Source: Tamlana carrageenivorans (lineage in GTDB: Bacteria > Bacteroidota > Bacteroidia > Flavobacteriales > Flavobacteriaceae). From it: DNA of 64,000 nucleotides. The stretch is taken from assembly GCF_002893765.1 (NCBI RefSeq), contig NZ_CP025938.1, positions 2,349,501-2,413,500 on the forward strand, read 5' to 3'. The position numbers were made by a program, and so were the translations under genes. Within the stretch, counting starts at the first letter, position 1. Every line of letters starts with the position of its first letter. The notes under the pieces were generated by a model. It ran no database searches. It was not told the origin of the DNA and saw only the letters and a program-made list of their open reading frames with translations. This document shows positions 45,375 through 55,146 of this stretch, one piece after another.

Positions 45375-46625
45375 CTATTTATATATCAAATATTTTTCAC
45401 GTGTTTTTCTAAAAGCTTCCAAGTCACTTTGCCAAATAGTTTTGATAGCTTCCGCACTTACGCCAGATTCAATTTGCTCTTGTAATTTTGAAGTACCAGA
45501 TAATTTGATGAAAAAGTTATTGAAAAAATCTGCTTTGTTTTTTGTGTTTTGATAAGCTTCAATAAGCCATGAAAGGTTCAGGTGCTCCAGTTGTTTTTCT
45601 TCAGATAAATCCTTGCCGTAGCATAATTTATTTTGATGTTTTGGATATTTCGCGCCTTCATTGGCTATCGGGGTATATTGATAGCTAAAAACCGATGGGT
45701 TTAAAAACGGACTCCCAAATAATTGAAATTGCTTATTGGTGCCACGACCGGCATTCACATTAGTGCCTTCAAAAAAGCACAAACTAGGATATAAGTTTAT
45801 GGATTGGTCATTGGGTAAATTCGGACTCGGTTTTATAGGGAGGCTGTAGTTTAACTCGCGGTTGTAATTTTTAACAGGAATTACAGTGAGTTCACAATTA
45901 ACTTCGCCAGCTAACCATTTTTCGCCATTTATCATTTTAGCGTATTCACCAATGGTCATGCCGTGAACTACGGGAATGGGGTGCATGCCAACAAAACTGG
46001 TATTCTTTTTTTCTAAAATAGGTCCGTCAATATACCTTCCGTTGGGGTTTGGACGGTCTAAAATAAGCATAGGGATATGTTGTTCGGCACAGGCTTCCAT
46101 AACATAATGTAAAGAAGAAATGTAGGTATAAAAACGGGTTCCAACATCTTGAATGTCAAAAATCACGAGGTCTAAACCTTTAAGTTGTTGGGCCGAAGGT
46201 TTTTTGTTTTTTCCGTAAAGGGAAACTATAGGTAGGTTCGTTTTGGTGTCGATGCCATCTTTTACCACTTCACCAGCATCAGCTTGCCCTCTAAAGCCAT
46301 GTTCTGGAGCAAAAACTTTTTTAATATGAATTTCTAAAGTGAACAACGAATCTACGAGATGAGTATACGTGTCATTCTTTTTGAATATTACCGAAGTTTG
46401 ATTAGCTACAATACCGATGTTTTTTTTCTCTAATAGAGGCAGGTAGCTTTCGGTTTGATTGGCGCCAACTATTATTTTAGTCTCCTTAGAAGTTTTTAGT
46501 GTGGTGTCAACTAGGGTATTTGTAAGGACTAAATTTTCAATATTTTTATTTTTTGCCTTAGACGCGCAAGAAATGATTGCTAAAACAAATAATAAAACTG
46601 TATTTTTGAAAATATTAAACTTCAT
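45375..46625 (-). CDS. DUF1343 lipoprotein, NamZ-like exo-beta-N-acetylmuramidase
   Basis: 416 residues with a lipobox (LAIISC, Cys near 20). DUF1343 markers GIVANQTS, VFAPEHGFRGQADAGE and FDIQDVGTRFYTYISSL are all present. Bacillus NamZ, a DUF1343 protein, cleaves terminal MurNAc from peptidoglycan fragments, so this is likely a peptidoglycan-recycling enzyme on the outer face of a membrane. Divergent from the permease gene with 8 bp between. Confidence 0.9.
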   Translation of the reverse strand: MKFNIFKNTVLLFVLAIISCASKAKNKNIENLVLTNTLVDTTLKTSKETKIIVGANQTESYLPLLEKKNIGIVANQTSVIFKKNDTYTHLVDSLFTLEIHIKKVFAPEHGFRGQADAGEVVKDGIDTKTNLPIVSLYGKNKKPSAQQLKGLDLVIFDIQDVGTRFYTYISSLHYVMEACAEQHIPMLILDRPNPNGRYIDGPILEKKNTSFVGMHPIPVVHGMTIGEYAKMINGEKWLAGEVNCELTVIPVKNYNRELNYSLPIKPSPNLPNDQSINLYPSLCFFEGTNVNAGRGTNKQFQLFGSPFLNPSVFSYQYTPIANEGAKYPKHQNKLCYGKDLSEEKQLEHLNLSWLIEAYQNTKNKADFFNNFFIKLSGTSKLQEQIESGVSAEAIKTIWQSDLEAFRKTREKYLIYK

Positions 46626-46633
46626 GATATAAA

Positions 46634-47869
46634 TTGAATTACGAATTTTTTTTAGCTAAACGTATTATTGGTAGTAAAGCGTATAAAAGTAGCGTTTCGG
46701 CGCCAATAATAAAAATTGGTATTGCTGCAATTGCTATTGGTATTATCGTTATGATGATTGCTATTGCTACAGGAATTGGTTTGCAGCAAAAAATACGTGA
46801 TAAGGTGGTGGCTTTTAACGGGCATGTTACTATTTCTAATTTTGACAGCAATCATTCTCATGAAAGTTTGCATCCTATTTCTACGAATACCGATTTTTAT
46901 CCAGAGTTTAAGTCGGTGGAAGGGGTAAAGCATATCCAAGCTGTAGCGTCTAAATTTGGTGTGATTCGTACCGAAAAGGATTTTGAAGCCGCTTTTTTAA
47001 AAGGCGTTGGTGCTGATTACGATTGGCGTTATTTTAGTGAATTTCTAGTTGAAGGACGCTTGCCCGATTATACTCAGAAACGTAATGAGGATATTTTAAT
47101 TTCGTCGTTCTTAGCCAACCGACTTCATTTTAAAGTGGGCGATAAAATGCAAATGGTTTTTGCTAAAGAAGACTCAGAAAAGCTGCCTAATATCATCACG
47201 TTTAATATTGTTGGTGTATATAATTCTGGATTTCAGGAGTTGGATGCTCAATATATTTTTGGAGATTTAAGACACATTCAGCGTATAAACCGATGGAAAA
47301 AAGATCAGATAGGAAATTTTGAAGTCTTTTTGGATGATTATAATCAATTAGATGATAAGGCTCGCGAAATTTATGAAAACACCCCGTCTACTTTAAATAC
47401 AGAAAGTATTAAAGATCGTTATTATTCAGTATTTGAATGGATAAAAATATTTGATAAAAATATTTATGGTATTATTGGTATCATGATATTAATCGCTGGT
47501 ATTAACATGATTACAGCGTTGTTGGTTTTAATTCTTGAACGTACTCAAATGATAGGGCTTTTAAAAGCATTAGGAAGCAACAATTGGAGTGTGCGTAAAT
47601 TGTTTTTATATAATGCGTCCTATTTAATTCTTTTGGGCTTGTTTTGGGGCAATGTTATTGGACTCGGACTCCTTTTGGCTCAAAAATATTTGAAGCTTTT
47701 GCATCTAGACCCAAGCGTATACTATGTTACAGAAGCTCCTGTTTACATTAGTTTAGGTTATATTGTTGTTTTAAATATAGGAACACTGGTGTTATGCTTA
47801 CTTATGCTGCTTTTGCCATCTTATATCATTACCAAAATATCACCGGTAAAGGCGATGCGCTTTCAGTAA
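46634..47869 (+). CDS. ABC transporter permease, LolC/LolE-like (FtsX-type)
   Basis: 411 residues: N-terminal helix (IGIAAIAIGIIVMMIAIATG), large periplasmic MacB-like part and three C-terminal helices (IIGIMILIAGINMITALLVL; LILLGLFWGNVIGLGLLLAQ; TLVLCLLMLLLPSYI) ending SPVKAMRF. It would extract lipoproteins for the outer membrane with a LolD-like ATPase. Start TTG at 46634 in the narrow divergent gap. Confidence 0.88.
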   Translation: MNYEFFLAKRIIGSKAYKSSVSAPIIKIGIAAIAIGIIVMMIAIATGIGLQQKIRDKVVAFNGHVTISNFDSNHSHESLHPISTNTDFYPEFKSVEGVKHIQAVASKFGVIRTEKDFEAAFLKGVGADYDWRYFSEFLVEGRLPDYTQKRNEDILISSFLANRLHFKVGDKMQMVFAKEDSEKLPNIITFNIVGVYNSGFQELDAQYIFGDLRHIQRINRWKKDQIGNFEVFLDDYNQLDDKAREIYENTPSTLNTESIKDRYYSVFEWIKIFDKNIYGIIGIMILIAGINMITALLVLILERTQMIGLLKALGSNNWSVRKLFLYNASYLILLGLFWGNVIGLGLLLAQKYLKLLHLDPSVYYVTEAPVYISLGYIVVLNIGTLVLCLLMLLLPSYIITKISPVKAMRFQ

Positions 47870-47875
47870 AATTTG

Positions 47876-48286
47876 TTAGCTGTTTTCAATATCAGATATA
47901 TGATGCTCTAAGGCTTTTACCGAAATCTGAATTTCCATAATTAATAAGCCTAAGGAAACAATAAGCAAAACTAATGCAAACCCGAACACCCATACAGCGA
48001 GTGTGCCTTGCTCGATGTATATTAAGAACATGGTAAGCACGCATAATAATAAACTAGAAATACCTGCAATTTGCATAGCGCGTGTTAGATAAAGGCGTTT
48101 TTTTATGTTTTCAATTTGTTTGATATAACGTTGGTCGGGGTTTTTAAGGTATTTGTCATGTAAATCTCTAACCACCGATGCATAGGCTAAAAAACGGTTG
48201 GTGTATGCCAACATAATTAAGGAAATCGCCGAAAATAATAGCGCAGGTGTAGATAAATCAAGTCCGTGCATAATTTTTTTTTGCAA
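47876..48286 (-). CDS. DUF2721 membrane protein
   Basis: 136 residues: three hydrophobic segments (STPALLFSAISLIMLAYTNR, MQIAGISSLLLCVLTMFLIY, WVFGFALVLLIVSLGLLIM). Pattern and length match DUF2721, unknown function. Confidence 0.85.
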   Translation of the reverse strand: MQKKIMHGLDLSTPALLFSAISLIMLAYTNRFLAYASVVRDLHDKYLKNPDQRYIKQIENIKKRLYLTRAMQIAGISSLLLCVLTMFLIYIEQGTLAVWVFGFALVLLIVSLGLLIMEIQISVKALEHHISDIENS

Positions 48287-48431
48287 ATTTACTAAACCTA
48301 CTTCGTTTTTAACTGAATTGCATAAATAAGTTCGCGAACTTTGTTAAGTGGTGTCTTCAAGTTAACCACTTATAGTTGGGTTAGTTTAGATGTCTGTATG
48401 ATAATTTCATATTCATAAAAATAAATCATTT

Positions 48432-48439
48432 TAGTTTTG
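48432..48439 (+). promoter_or_regulatory. -7 box before the DUF2851 gene
   Basis: TAGTTTTG fits TAnnTTTG and stands 22 bp before the ATG at 48462. No good -33 TTG is seen. Confidence 0.45.
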
Positions 48440-48461
48440 TAGGAATTTTTATATTTATTGA

Positions 48462-49733
48462 ATGAATGAAGATTTTCTACACTACATATGGAAGTATAAA
48501 AAATTCCAAATCACACAATTGAAAACCATCCAAGGTTTACCTGTGATAATCTCCTCAGTTGGGACCCATAATTTCAATTCTGGACCAGATTTTTTTAATG
48601 CTAAACTGAAAATTGACGAACAGGTTTGGGCAGGCAATGTGGAGGTACATGTAAAATCATCCGATTGGTATGTGCATAACCACGAACAGGATCCTGTTTA
48701 TGATAATGTGATTCTCCATGTGGTTTGGGAACACGATACCGATATTTTTAGAAAGGACAATACTTGCATTCCTACCATGCAACTTAGAAACTATGTATCA
48801 CCTGAAATGATTAACAAGTACCAAGCGTTATTTTTAAAGCAAAAGCATTGGATAAAATGTGAAAATGACTTCAGTGCGATTGATGATTTTATTGTAGAAA
48901 ATTGGCTAGAACGCTTGTTTTTTGAACGTTTGGAACGTAAATCAAAAACCATTACACAGTTGCTTGAAGCCTCTAAAAATGATTGGGAAGCCGTGTTGTT
49001 TCAAATGCTAGCAATGAATTTCGGACTTAAAGTTAACGGAGAGGCGTTTATGAGTTTGGGGCAGTCGGTAGATTTCTCGGTAGTACGCAAAACGCTAAGC
49101 CATCAAAATACTTTAGAAGCACTGCTTTTTGGACAAGCAGGATTGTTAGAAAATCAAGTCGAAGATGCTTATCATGTAAATTTGGTTCGGGAATATCAGT
49201 TTTTGAAACAAAAATTCAACTTGGAAAACCAACACGTTTTACCCGTTCAATTTTTTAGGTTACGTCCGTTAAACTTCCCAACGATTAGATTATCACAGTT
49301 AGCAAGTTTGTATCATAAACATCAAAATTTGTTTTCAAAAGTTATGGCGTCATCAAGCCTTAATGAATTTTATGAAATTTTTCGCGTTGAAACTTCAGAT
49401 TACTGGAAAACCCATTATATGTTTCAAAAGGCATCACAGCCATCCGCGAAAGCACTAAGTGCAGGTTTTATTAACTTATTATTAATCAACACTATTTTGC
49501 CCATTAAATTTTTATACGCCAAACACTGTGGTGATGAAAACGCTTCTAAAATTATGGTAATGGCATACCAAATTCCTTCCGAACAAAATAGCATTATAAA
49601 AGCTTTTAATAGTTTGAAAAGCGTATCAAAATCGGCCTTAGACTCGCAAGCCCTCATTCAACTGAAAACCGAATATTGCGACAAACATTTGTGTTTAAAG
49701 TGTGCCGTTGGTTATCAACTTTTAAGTAAATAA
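48462..49733 (+). CDS. DUF2851 family protein
   Basis: 423 residues with the family's start (MNEDFLHYIWKYKKFQ), GTHNFNSGPDFFNAKLKID, WAGNVEVHVKSSDWYVHNH and the Cys-containing end EYCDKHLCLKCAVG. A Bacteroidota-typical protein of unknown function. PspC-like and K+ channel genes follow closely. Confidence 0.9.
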   Translation: MNEDFLHYIWKYKKFQITQLKTIQGLPVIISSVGTHNFNSGPDFFNAKLKIDEQVWAGNVEVHVKSSDWYVHNHEQDPVYDNVILHVVWEHDTDIFRKDNTCIPTMQLRNYVSPEMINKYQALFLKQKHWIKCENDFSAIDDFIVENWLERLFFERLERKSKTITQLLEASKNDWEAVLFQMLAMNFGLKVNGEAFMSLGQSVDFSVVRKTLSHQNTLEALLFGQAGLLENQVEDAYHVNLVREYQFLKQKFNLENQHVLPVQFFRLRPLNFPTIRLSQLASLYHKHQNLFSKVMASSSLNEFYEIFRVETSDYWKTHYMFQKASQPSAKALSAGFINLLLINTILPIKFLYAKHCGDENASKIMVMAYQIPSEQNSIIKAFNSLKSVSKSALDSQALIQLKTEYCDKHLCLKCAVGYQLLSK

Positions 49734-49768
49734 CTTTTAAAGGATTGCAGGAAATATTAAATTGCGGC

Positions 49769-49996
49769 ATGAACAGTATTTATAAATTGCTATTGTTTTT
49801 TCAGAAACGTGGATACTACGTGTGCCAACGTATAGCCGATAAATTAGGAATTCGCGCTAAAGTGGTGCGCACTTCTTTTATGTACCTTACCTTCGTAACG
49901 CTAGGTTTTGGCTTTGCTTTATATTTGTTTCTAGCGTTTTGGATGCGTATTAAAGATCTGATTTATACGAAACGATCATCTGTTTTTGATTTATAA
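49769..49996 (+). CDS. PspC-domain membrane protein
   Basis: 75 residues from the ATG at 49769 (a TTG at 49745 is in frame). KRGYYVCQRIADKLGIRAKVVRTSF is the PspC pattern, followed by one helix (YLTFVTLGFGFALYLFLAFW). PspC proteins relate to envelope stress. 3 bp before the channel gene. Confidence 0.82.
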   Translation: MNSIYKLLLFFQKRGYYVCQRIADKLGIRAKVVRTSFMYLTFVTLGFGFALYLFLAFWMRIKDLIYTKRSSVFDL

Positions 49997-49999
49997 TTT

Positions 50000-51019
50000 A
50001 TGAATTTAGTAAGTCGATTTTTTAGAGCTAGGATATACACGGCGCTTTTGTTGCTTGTTATTATCTTGTTAATTGGCGTTTTTGGGTATCGTTTTATCTC
50101 CGATTATACTTGGATTGACGCTTTGTACATGTCGGTTATTACCATGACAACCGTGGGTTTTAGTGAGGTGGTTCCGCTTGATGATGAGTCTAAAATTTTC
50201 ACCATCTTTTTAATTTTAGCAAGCGTTGTTATTGTAGGTTACGCCCTTTCCATTATTACCGAATATATTTTAAGTAAAAATGATGTTGAAGAATTAAAAC
50301 ACAAGAGGATGCAAAAAATGATTGATAGTTTTAATGACCACATTGTTATTTGTGGTTATGGCCGTAACGGTAAACAAGCGGCAAGAAAACTTATGGCTTA
50401 CAAAAAACAGTTTGTAGTTATTGAAAAAAATAAAGATATGGAGGAACGTCTCCAAATGGATGATGTGCCTTATGTGATTGGAAATGCCAATGAAGACGAA
50501 GTTTTAAATGCCGCAGGAGTAGATCGTGCTTCGAGTTTTATTTCAGCACTGCCTAATGATGCCGATAACTTGTTTGTGGTCCTTTCTGCAAGACAATTAA
50601 ATAGTACTATAAATATAATAAGTCGTGCTTCCAACGAGTCGTCTTACGATAAATTAAAGTTTGCTGGAGCAAATAATGTGATTCTTCCCGATAAAATTGG
50701 TGGCGACCATATGGCGTCCTTAGTTGTGGTGCCCGGGCTGATGGAGTTTATCGACAACTTGTCTATCGTTGGAAAGTCTGATATTAATGTAGAAGAAGTC
50801 CCGGTTGATAAATTATACGATACACAAAACCTAAAAAGTATAAAAGAACTGGATGTACGACGAAAAACAGGCTGTACTGTAATCGGATTCAAAAGTGAAA
50901 AAGGAGAATATATTGTAAATCCAGAAGCCGATTTGATATTGGTTCCAAACTCAAAAGTGATTTTTTTAGGACGCCCCGAACAAATTGCATTATTAAATTC
51001 GGTGTACAATATTATGTAG
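50000..51019 (+). CDS. Two-helix potassium channel with TrkA-N (RCK) domains
   Basis: 339 residues: TM1 about 13-32, pore loop and filter TMTTVGFSEVVPL (49-61), TM2 about 66-90, then Rossmann RCK-N with GYGRNG at 119-124 and a TrkA-C end. The filter reads TVGFSE, not TVGYGD; this is a known variant in bacterial Kch-like proteins and suggests a K+ or less selective channel gated by a nucleotide or ion. Confidence 0.92.
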   Translation: MNLVSRFFRARIYTALLLLVIILLIGVFGYRFISDYTWIDALYMSVITMTTVGFSEVVPLDDESKIFTIFLILASVVIVGYALSIITEYILSKNDVEELKHKRMQKMIDSFNDHIVICGYGRNGKQAARKLMAYKKQFVVIEKNKDMEERLQMDDVPYVIGNANEDEVLNAAGVDRASSFISALPNDADNLFVVLSARQLNSTINIISRASNESSYDKLKFAGANNVILPDKIGGDHMASLVVVPGLMEFIDNLSIVGKSDINVEEVPVDKLYDTQNLKSIKELDVRRKTGCTVIGFKSEKGEYIVNPEADLILVPNSKVIFLGRPEQIALLNSVYNIM

Positions 51020-51125
51020 TGCGCATTGCATTTTTAACAGCTGTGGTTTTAAAAAACCATTTTTTTTTACCATCTTGCTTGCTTTTAAAAAAAAAACCAC
51101 AAAAATAAGTTATAATTACTACCTT

Positions 51126-52748
51126 ATGAAGAAATATCTTCTTTCAATTTTCACATTAATCTCACCAATTTTAATTTTTGCCCAAGAATCAACCTCACAA
51201 CAAGTAGATCGTATTTTTAAAGACTACACAGGATGGTTTGTTGAGGCTATTTTTTATGAAATTCCATTTTCTGAAACTTATCAAATACCTTGGGTACTAA
51301 TTGTTTTAATGAGTGGTGCGATTTTTTTTACCATTTATTTTAAGTTTATAAACTTCACAGGATTTAAAAAAGCCATAAATGTAGTTCAAGGTAAATATGA
51401 AGATATTGAAAAACATGGCGCCGATACTTTATATGGTGATCAAACATCTAATGAAGATGAAAATATTTTTGAAACCTTAAGAGACGATAGTGCTCACGGT
51501 GAAGTATCACATTTTCAGGCTTTAACTGCGGCGCTTTCAGCAACGGTGGGCTTAGGTAATATTGCAGGAGTTGCTGTAGCCTTATCTATTGGAGGGCCTG
51601 GAGCAACATTTTGGATGATTCTTGCTGGTTTATTAGGTATGGCTTCAAAGTTTGCCGAATGTACTCTGGGGGTTAAATATAGAGACGTTGGTGAAGATGG
51701 TACTGTTTATGGAGGACCAATGTACTATTTAACCAAAGGTTTTCAAGAAAAAGGTATGAAAGGTTTTGGTAAGGTACTTGCTGTGCTTTTTGCTATTTTC
51801 GTAATCGGTGGATCCTTTGGTGGTGGAAACATGTTTCAAGCCAATCAAGCAGCAGCGCAATTCACTAAACTTTTTAACTTCGAGAACCAAGATGCCGGTA
51901 TGTATTTTGGTTTTGTTATGGCTATTATTGTAGCTATCGTGATAATTGGAGGTATAAAAAGAATTGCCCGAGTAACTGAAAAAATTGTGCCTTTTATGGC
52001 TGGTATTTACGTGCTTGCTTCCTTGATTATTTTAATAGCCAACTGGAGCTTGATTGATGATGCCTTTAGTTTAATTTATCATGGTGCTTTTTCAGGTTTA
52101 GGTATTGCTGGTGGTCTTGTAGGGGTTATGATTCAGGGCATACGACGTGGGGCCTTTTCTAATGAAGCAGGTGTAGGTAGTGCTGCTATCGCACACTCAG
52201 CGGTTAGGACGAAGTATGCTGCTAGTGAAGGTATTGTGGCGCTTTTAGAGCCTTTTGTAGATACTGTCGTTATTTGTACCATGACCGCTTTAGTGATTGT
52301 TATTACTAATTTTGATGGTGGCTTTATGGAATATGGCGTGCCAATTAAAGAAGGTGTAGAGTTAACGGCAGTGGCTTTTGATACCGTGATACCGCACTTT
52401 TCTATCGTGCTAACCATTGCTGTGATATTATTTGCGTTTTCAACCATGATTTCATGGTCGTATTATGGTATGCAAGGTTGGGTGTTTTTATTCGGAAAAG
52501 GAAAATTAAGCGACTTAATATATAAAATACTCTTCTTATTTTTTGTGGTTGTAGGGTCGTCAATTAGCTTAGGTGCCGTTATCGATTTCTCCGATGCCAT
52601 GATTTTTGCCATGGTGGTCCCAAATATTATTGGTGTGGTTATCTTGTCGCCAGTAATCCGTAAGGAGCTAGAAAAATATATGGACGCTATAAATGTGAAG
52701 AAAGAAGCCTTGGAAGATGGGGCTGAAGATCTTACAAAACACATGTAG
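51126..52748 (+). CDS. Alanine/glycine:cation symporter (AGCS)
   Basis: 540 residues from the ATG at 51126 (an open frame starts earlier in an A-rich stretch). The start KKYLLSIFTLISPILIFAQ looks like a signal peptide. AGCS marks are GLGNIAGVAVALSIGGPGAT, RRGAFSNEAGVGSAAIAHS and FAFSTMISWSYYGMQGW. Imports D/L-alanine or glycine with Na+ or H+. Confidence 0.95.
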   Translation: MKKYLLSIFTLISPILIFAQESTSQQVDRIFKDYTGWFVEAIFYEIPFSETYQIPWVLIVLMSGAIFFTIYFKFINFTGFKKAINVVQGKYEDIEKHGADTLYGDQTSNEDENIFETLRDDSAHGEVSHFQALTAALSATVGLGNIAGVAVALSIGGPGATFWMILAGLLGMASKFAECTLGVKYRDVGEDGTVYGGPMYYLTKGFQEKGMKGFGKVLAVLFAIFVIGGSFGGGNMFQANQAAAQFTKLFNFENQDAGMYFGFVMAIIVAIVIIGGIKRIARVTEKIVPFMAGIYVLASLIILIANWSLIDDAFSLIYHGAFSGLGIAGGLVGVMIQGIRRGAFSNEAGVGSAAIAHSAVRTKYAASEGIVALLEPFVDTVVICTMTALVIVITNFDGGFMEYGVPIKEGVELTAVAFDTVIPHFSIVLTIAVILFAFSTMISWSYYGMQGWVFLFGKGKLSDLIYKILFLFFVVVGSSISLGAVIDFSDAMIFAMVVPNIIGVVILSPVIRKELEKYMDAINVKKEALEDGAEDLTKHM

Positions 52749-52772
52749 TCTTAAATCTATAAGATAGTTTAA

Positions 52773-53654
52773 ATGAAATCTCATGTTACTTTTTCTAGAA
52801 ATCAGCGGCATGGGATTTTTTTGTTACTCCTATTAATTATTGTTTTACAGGGTGTTTATTTTTTTATCGATTTTCCTTCTGAAGATGTTGTAGTCGACCA
52901 TACGCGCTTGCTCCAGTTTGAGAAAACCATGGATTCTTTACGTTTAGAGAAACTTCAAAAGTTAAAACCCAAGATTAAGCCCTTTAATCCAAATTATATG
53001 GATGATTTTAAAGGTGCTGTCTTAGGGATGAGTACGATCGAGATTGATAGATTGTTGGATTTTAGAAGTCAGAATCAATGGATTAATTCTTCGGAAGAAT
53101 TTCAAAACGTCACCCAAATATCAGACTCTCTTTTTGAAGCTATTTCACCCTATTTTAAATTTCCGGATTGGGTAAAGGCTTCACGAGCTAAAAAAGAAAT
53201 ATCTAACAATTTTAAAGGCTTAAAAACCGATGCTGAAAAAAACGATCTAAATACAGCTACGGCAATCGAACTTCAGCACGTTTCTGGAGTAGGAAAGGTG
53301 CTTTCCAGTCGTATTGTAAAATATAGAAACAGTCTTCTTGGTGGCTTTACCGATGTTGTTCAGTTGGAAGATGTTTATGGACTAAATCTTCAAGTTATTC
53401 AAAACATTACCGAACAGTTTGTCGTGAAAACCCCAAAAGTGATCCATAAAATAGAATTAAATACGGCAACAGTAAATCAATTAGTTACTATTCCACACAT
53501 AGATTACGATTTAGCTCATCGTATTATTGAATACCGACAATTAAGAAGTGGTTATAATGGGATAAATGAATTATTGAAAGTAAAGGAGTTCCCTGTAAAT
53601 AAAATCAAGATAATTCAATTATATTTGCACCTCGAAAAAAATATAGATGAATAA
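52773..53654 (+). CDS. ComEA-like helix-hairpin-helix protein
   Basis: 293 residues: N-terminal signal anchor (HGIFLLLLLIIVLQGVYFFI), then three helix-hairpin-helix units, clearest at DLNTATAIELQHVSGVGKVL and ELNTATVNQLVTIPHI. Such proteins may bind DNA in the periplasm; a transformation role is only inferred. Overlaps the acyl-CoA dehydrogenase start by 8 bp. Confidence 0.86.
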   Translation: MKSHVTFSRNQRHGIFLLLLLIIVLQGVYFFIDFPSEDVVVDHTRLLQFEKTMDSLRLEKLQKLKPKIKPFNPNYMDDFKGAVLGMSTIEIDRLLDFRSQNQWINSSEEFQNVTQISDSLFEAISPYFKFPDWVKASRAKKEISNNFKGLKTDAEKNDLNTATAIELQHVSGVGKVLSSRIVKYRNSLLGGFTDVVQLEDVYGLNLQVIQNITEQFVVKTPKVIHKIELNTATVNQLVTIPHIDYDLAHRIIEYRQLRSGYNGINELLKVKEFPVNKIKIIQLYLHLEKNIDE

Positions 53655-54813
53655 CTTGTACTTCACAGAAGAGCATAATCTTTTTAGAAAAAGCCTTCAA
53701 GATTTTTTGCAAAAAGAGGTTGTTCCTTACATAGATAAGTGGGAACAAACAGGAGAAATAGAAAGGTTTGTTTGGAAGAAATTTGGAGAGATGGGCTTTT
53801 TAGGGATTAAATATCCTGAAGTTTATGGTGGTATGGATTTAGATTTATTCTATACTATTATTCTTCTTGAAGAACTTCAAAAGGTAAATTCAGGAGGTTT
53901 TGCTGCAGCTATTTGGGCTCACGTTTATTTAGCGATGACGCATCTTAATGCTGAAGGTAGTGAAGCTATTAAACAAAAATATTTAGTTCCAAGTATTTCG
54001 GGCGATATGATAGGCTGCTTGTGTATTACCGAACCTTTCGGTGGGAGTGATGTTGCAGGTATGCGCACAACAGCGATTAAGGACGGAGACTCTTATATTA
54101 TAAATGGATCTAAAACATTTATTACCAATGGTGTGCTTAGCGATTATCTTGTCGTAGCAGCAAAAACCGACCCAACAGCAGGAGGTAAAGGTATTAGTAT
54201 GTTTGTTGTTGATCGTAAATCTATAGGTGTTTCTGCTACAAAATTAGATAAGTTGGGCTGGCGAGCTTCAGATACCGGTGAAATTGCTTTTGATCAGGTT
54301 AAAATTCCGGCTGAAAATTTACTAGGAGAAGCTGGTAAAGGATTTTCATACATCATGCAGCATTTTGCCTTGGAGCGTTTAATTATGGGGGTTAATGGCC
54401 ATGCTAGAGCCGAATTTGCTTTGAACTATGCCTTGCAATATATGAGCGACCGTCAAGCCTTTGGAAAATCTATCGATCAGTTTCAAGCCTTAAGGCATAA
54501 AGTAGCCGATTTGTCAACCGAAGTAGAATTCTGTAAAGCCTTTAATTACGCTGTGGCTTACCGCTTAAATAAAGGAGAGTACGTTGTAAAGGAAGCAACC
54601 ATGTCGAAATTAAAATCAACAAAAGTTGCCGATGACGTAATATATGAGTGTTTGCAGTTTTTAGGAGGCTACGGTTATATGGAAGATTACCCTTTAGCAC
54701 GCTTGCTTCGCGATAGTCGTTTAGGGCCTATAGGAGGTGGAACATCGGAAATTCTTCGTGAAATTTTAGCAAAAATTATTATAGATAAAAAAACATATAA
54801 GCCGGCAACCTAA
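53647..54813 (+). CDS. Acyl-CoA dehydrogenase
   Basis: 388 residues, flavoprotein of fatty- or amino-acid breakdown. Family marks: CITEPFGGSDVAGMRTTA, INGSKTFITNGVLSDYLVV, GGYGYMEDYPLARLLRDSR and the GGGTSEI motif with the likely catalytic Glu. The exact substrate is unknown (glutaryl-CoA-like types share the GLxP pattern). Confidence 0.94.
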   Translation: MNNLYFTEEHNLFRKSLQDFLQKEVVPYIDKWEQTGEIERFVWKKFGEMGFLGIKYPEVYGGMDLDLFYTIILLEELQKVNSGGFAAAIWAHVYLAMTHLNAEGSEAIKQKYLVPSISGDMIGCLCITEPFGGSDVAGMRTTAIKDGDSYIINGSKTFITNGVLSDYLVVAAKTDPTAGGKGISMFVVDRKSIGVSATKLDKLGWRASDTGEIAFDQVKIPAENLLGEAGKGFSYIMQHFALERLIMGVNGHARAEFALNYALQYMSDRQAFGKSIDQFQALRHKVADLSTEVEFCKAFNYAVAYRLNKGEYVVKEATMSKLKSTKVADDVIYECLQFLGGYGYMEDYPLARLLRDSRLGPIGGGTSEILREILAKIIIDKKTYKPAT

Positions 54814-54851
54814 AATATTTTATTTTTTTAGATTTAAATAGAATTAATTTT

Positions 54852-54859
54852 TATATTTG
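54852..54859 (+). promoter_or_regulatory. -7 box of rpsU
   Basis: TATATTTG fits TAnnTTTG, 39 bp before the ATG of rpsU. Confidence 0.55.
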
Positions 54860-54881
54860 CAGCCGAAAAATTTTAAAAGAG

Positions 54882-54888
54882 AGGAGGT
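54882..54888 (+). promoter_or_regulatory. Strong Shine-Dalgarno of rpsU
   Basis: AGGAGGT stands 9 bp before the ATG at 54898, a full match to the anti-SD. Most genes here have no such site. In flavobacteria the anti-SD is covered by bS21, bS18 and bS6, and rpsU is one of few genes with a strong SD, used for its own feedback control (known from Flavobacterium). Confidence 0.85.
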
Positions 54889-54897
54889 TAAGACACT

Positions 54898-55092
54898 ATG
54901 TTAATAATTCCAATTAAAGAAGGAGAGAATATAGATAGAGCGTTAAAGCGTTATAAAAGAAAGTTCGATAGAACTGGAACTAAGCGTGCGTTACAAACTG
55001 GTAAGCAGTTTGACAAGCCTTCTGTTATTCGTAGAGCGCAAATTCAAAAAGCACAATACATCCAAGGACTAAGAGATGCAGAAAATATTTAA
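54898..55092 (+). CDS. rpsU: 30S ribosomal protein bS21
   Basis: 64 residues: PIKEGENIDRALKRYKRKFD, KRALQTGKQFDKPSVIRRAQ. bS21 binds near the 3' end of 16S rRNA and in this phylum helps hide the anti-SD. Own promoter and a terminator at 55121-55146. Confidence 0.97.
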   Translation: MLIIPIKEGENIDRALKRYKRKFDRTGTKRALQTGKQFDKPSVIRRAQIQKAQYIQGLRDAENI

Positions 55093-55120
55093 TTCATATT
55101 AATGCATTAAATTGATACAA

Positions 55121-55146
55121 ATCCCGCGTGAAGCGGGATTTTTTTG
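55121..55146 (+). terminator. Intrinsic terminator of rpsU
   Basis: ATCCCGC-gtgaa-GCGGGAT stem followed by seven T. Confidence 0.92.

Noticed and set aside
50000..51019. TVGFSE filter as a defective channel
   Set aside because: The GFSE variant occurs in other bacterial two-helix channels with RCK domains, so it is not a loss sign.
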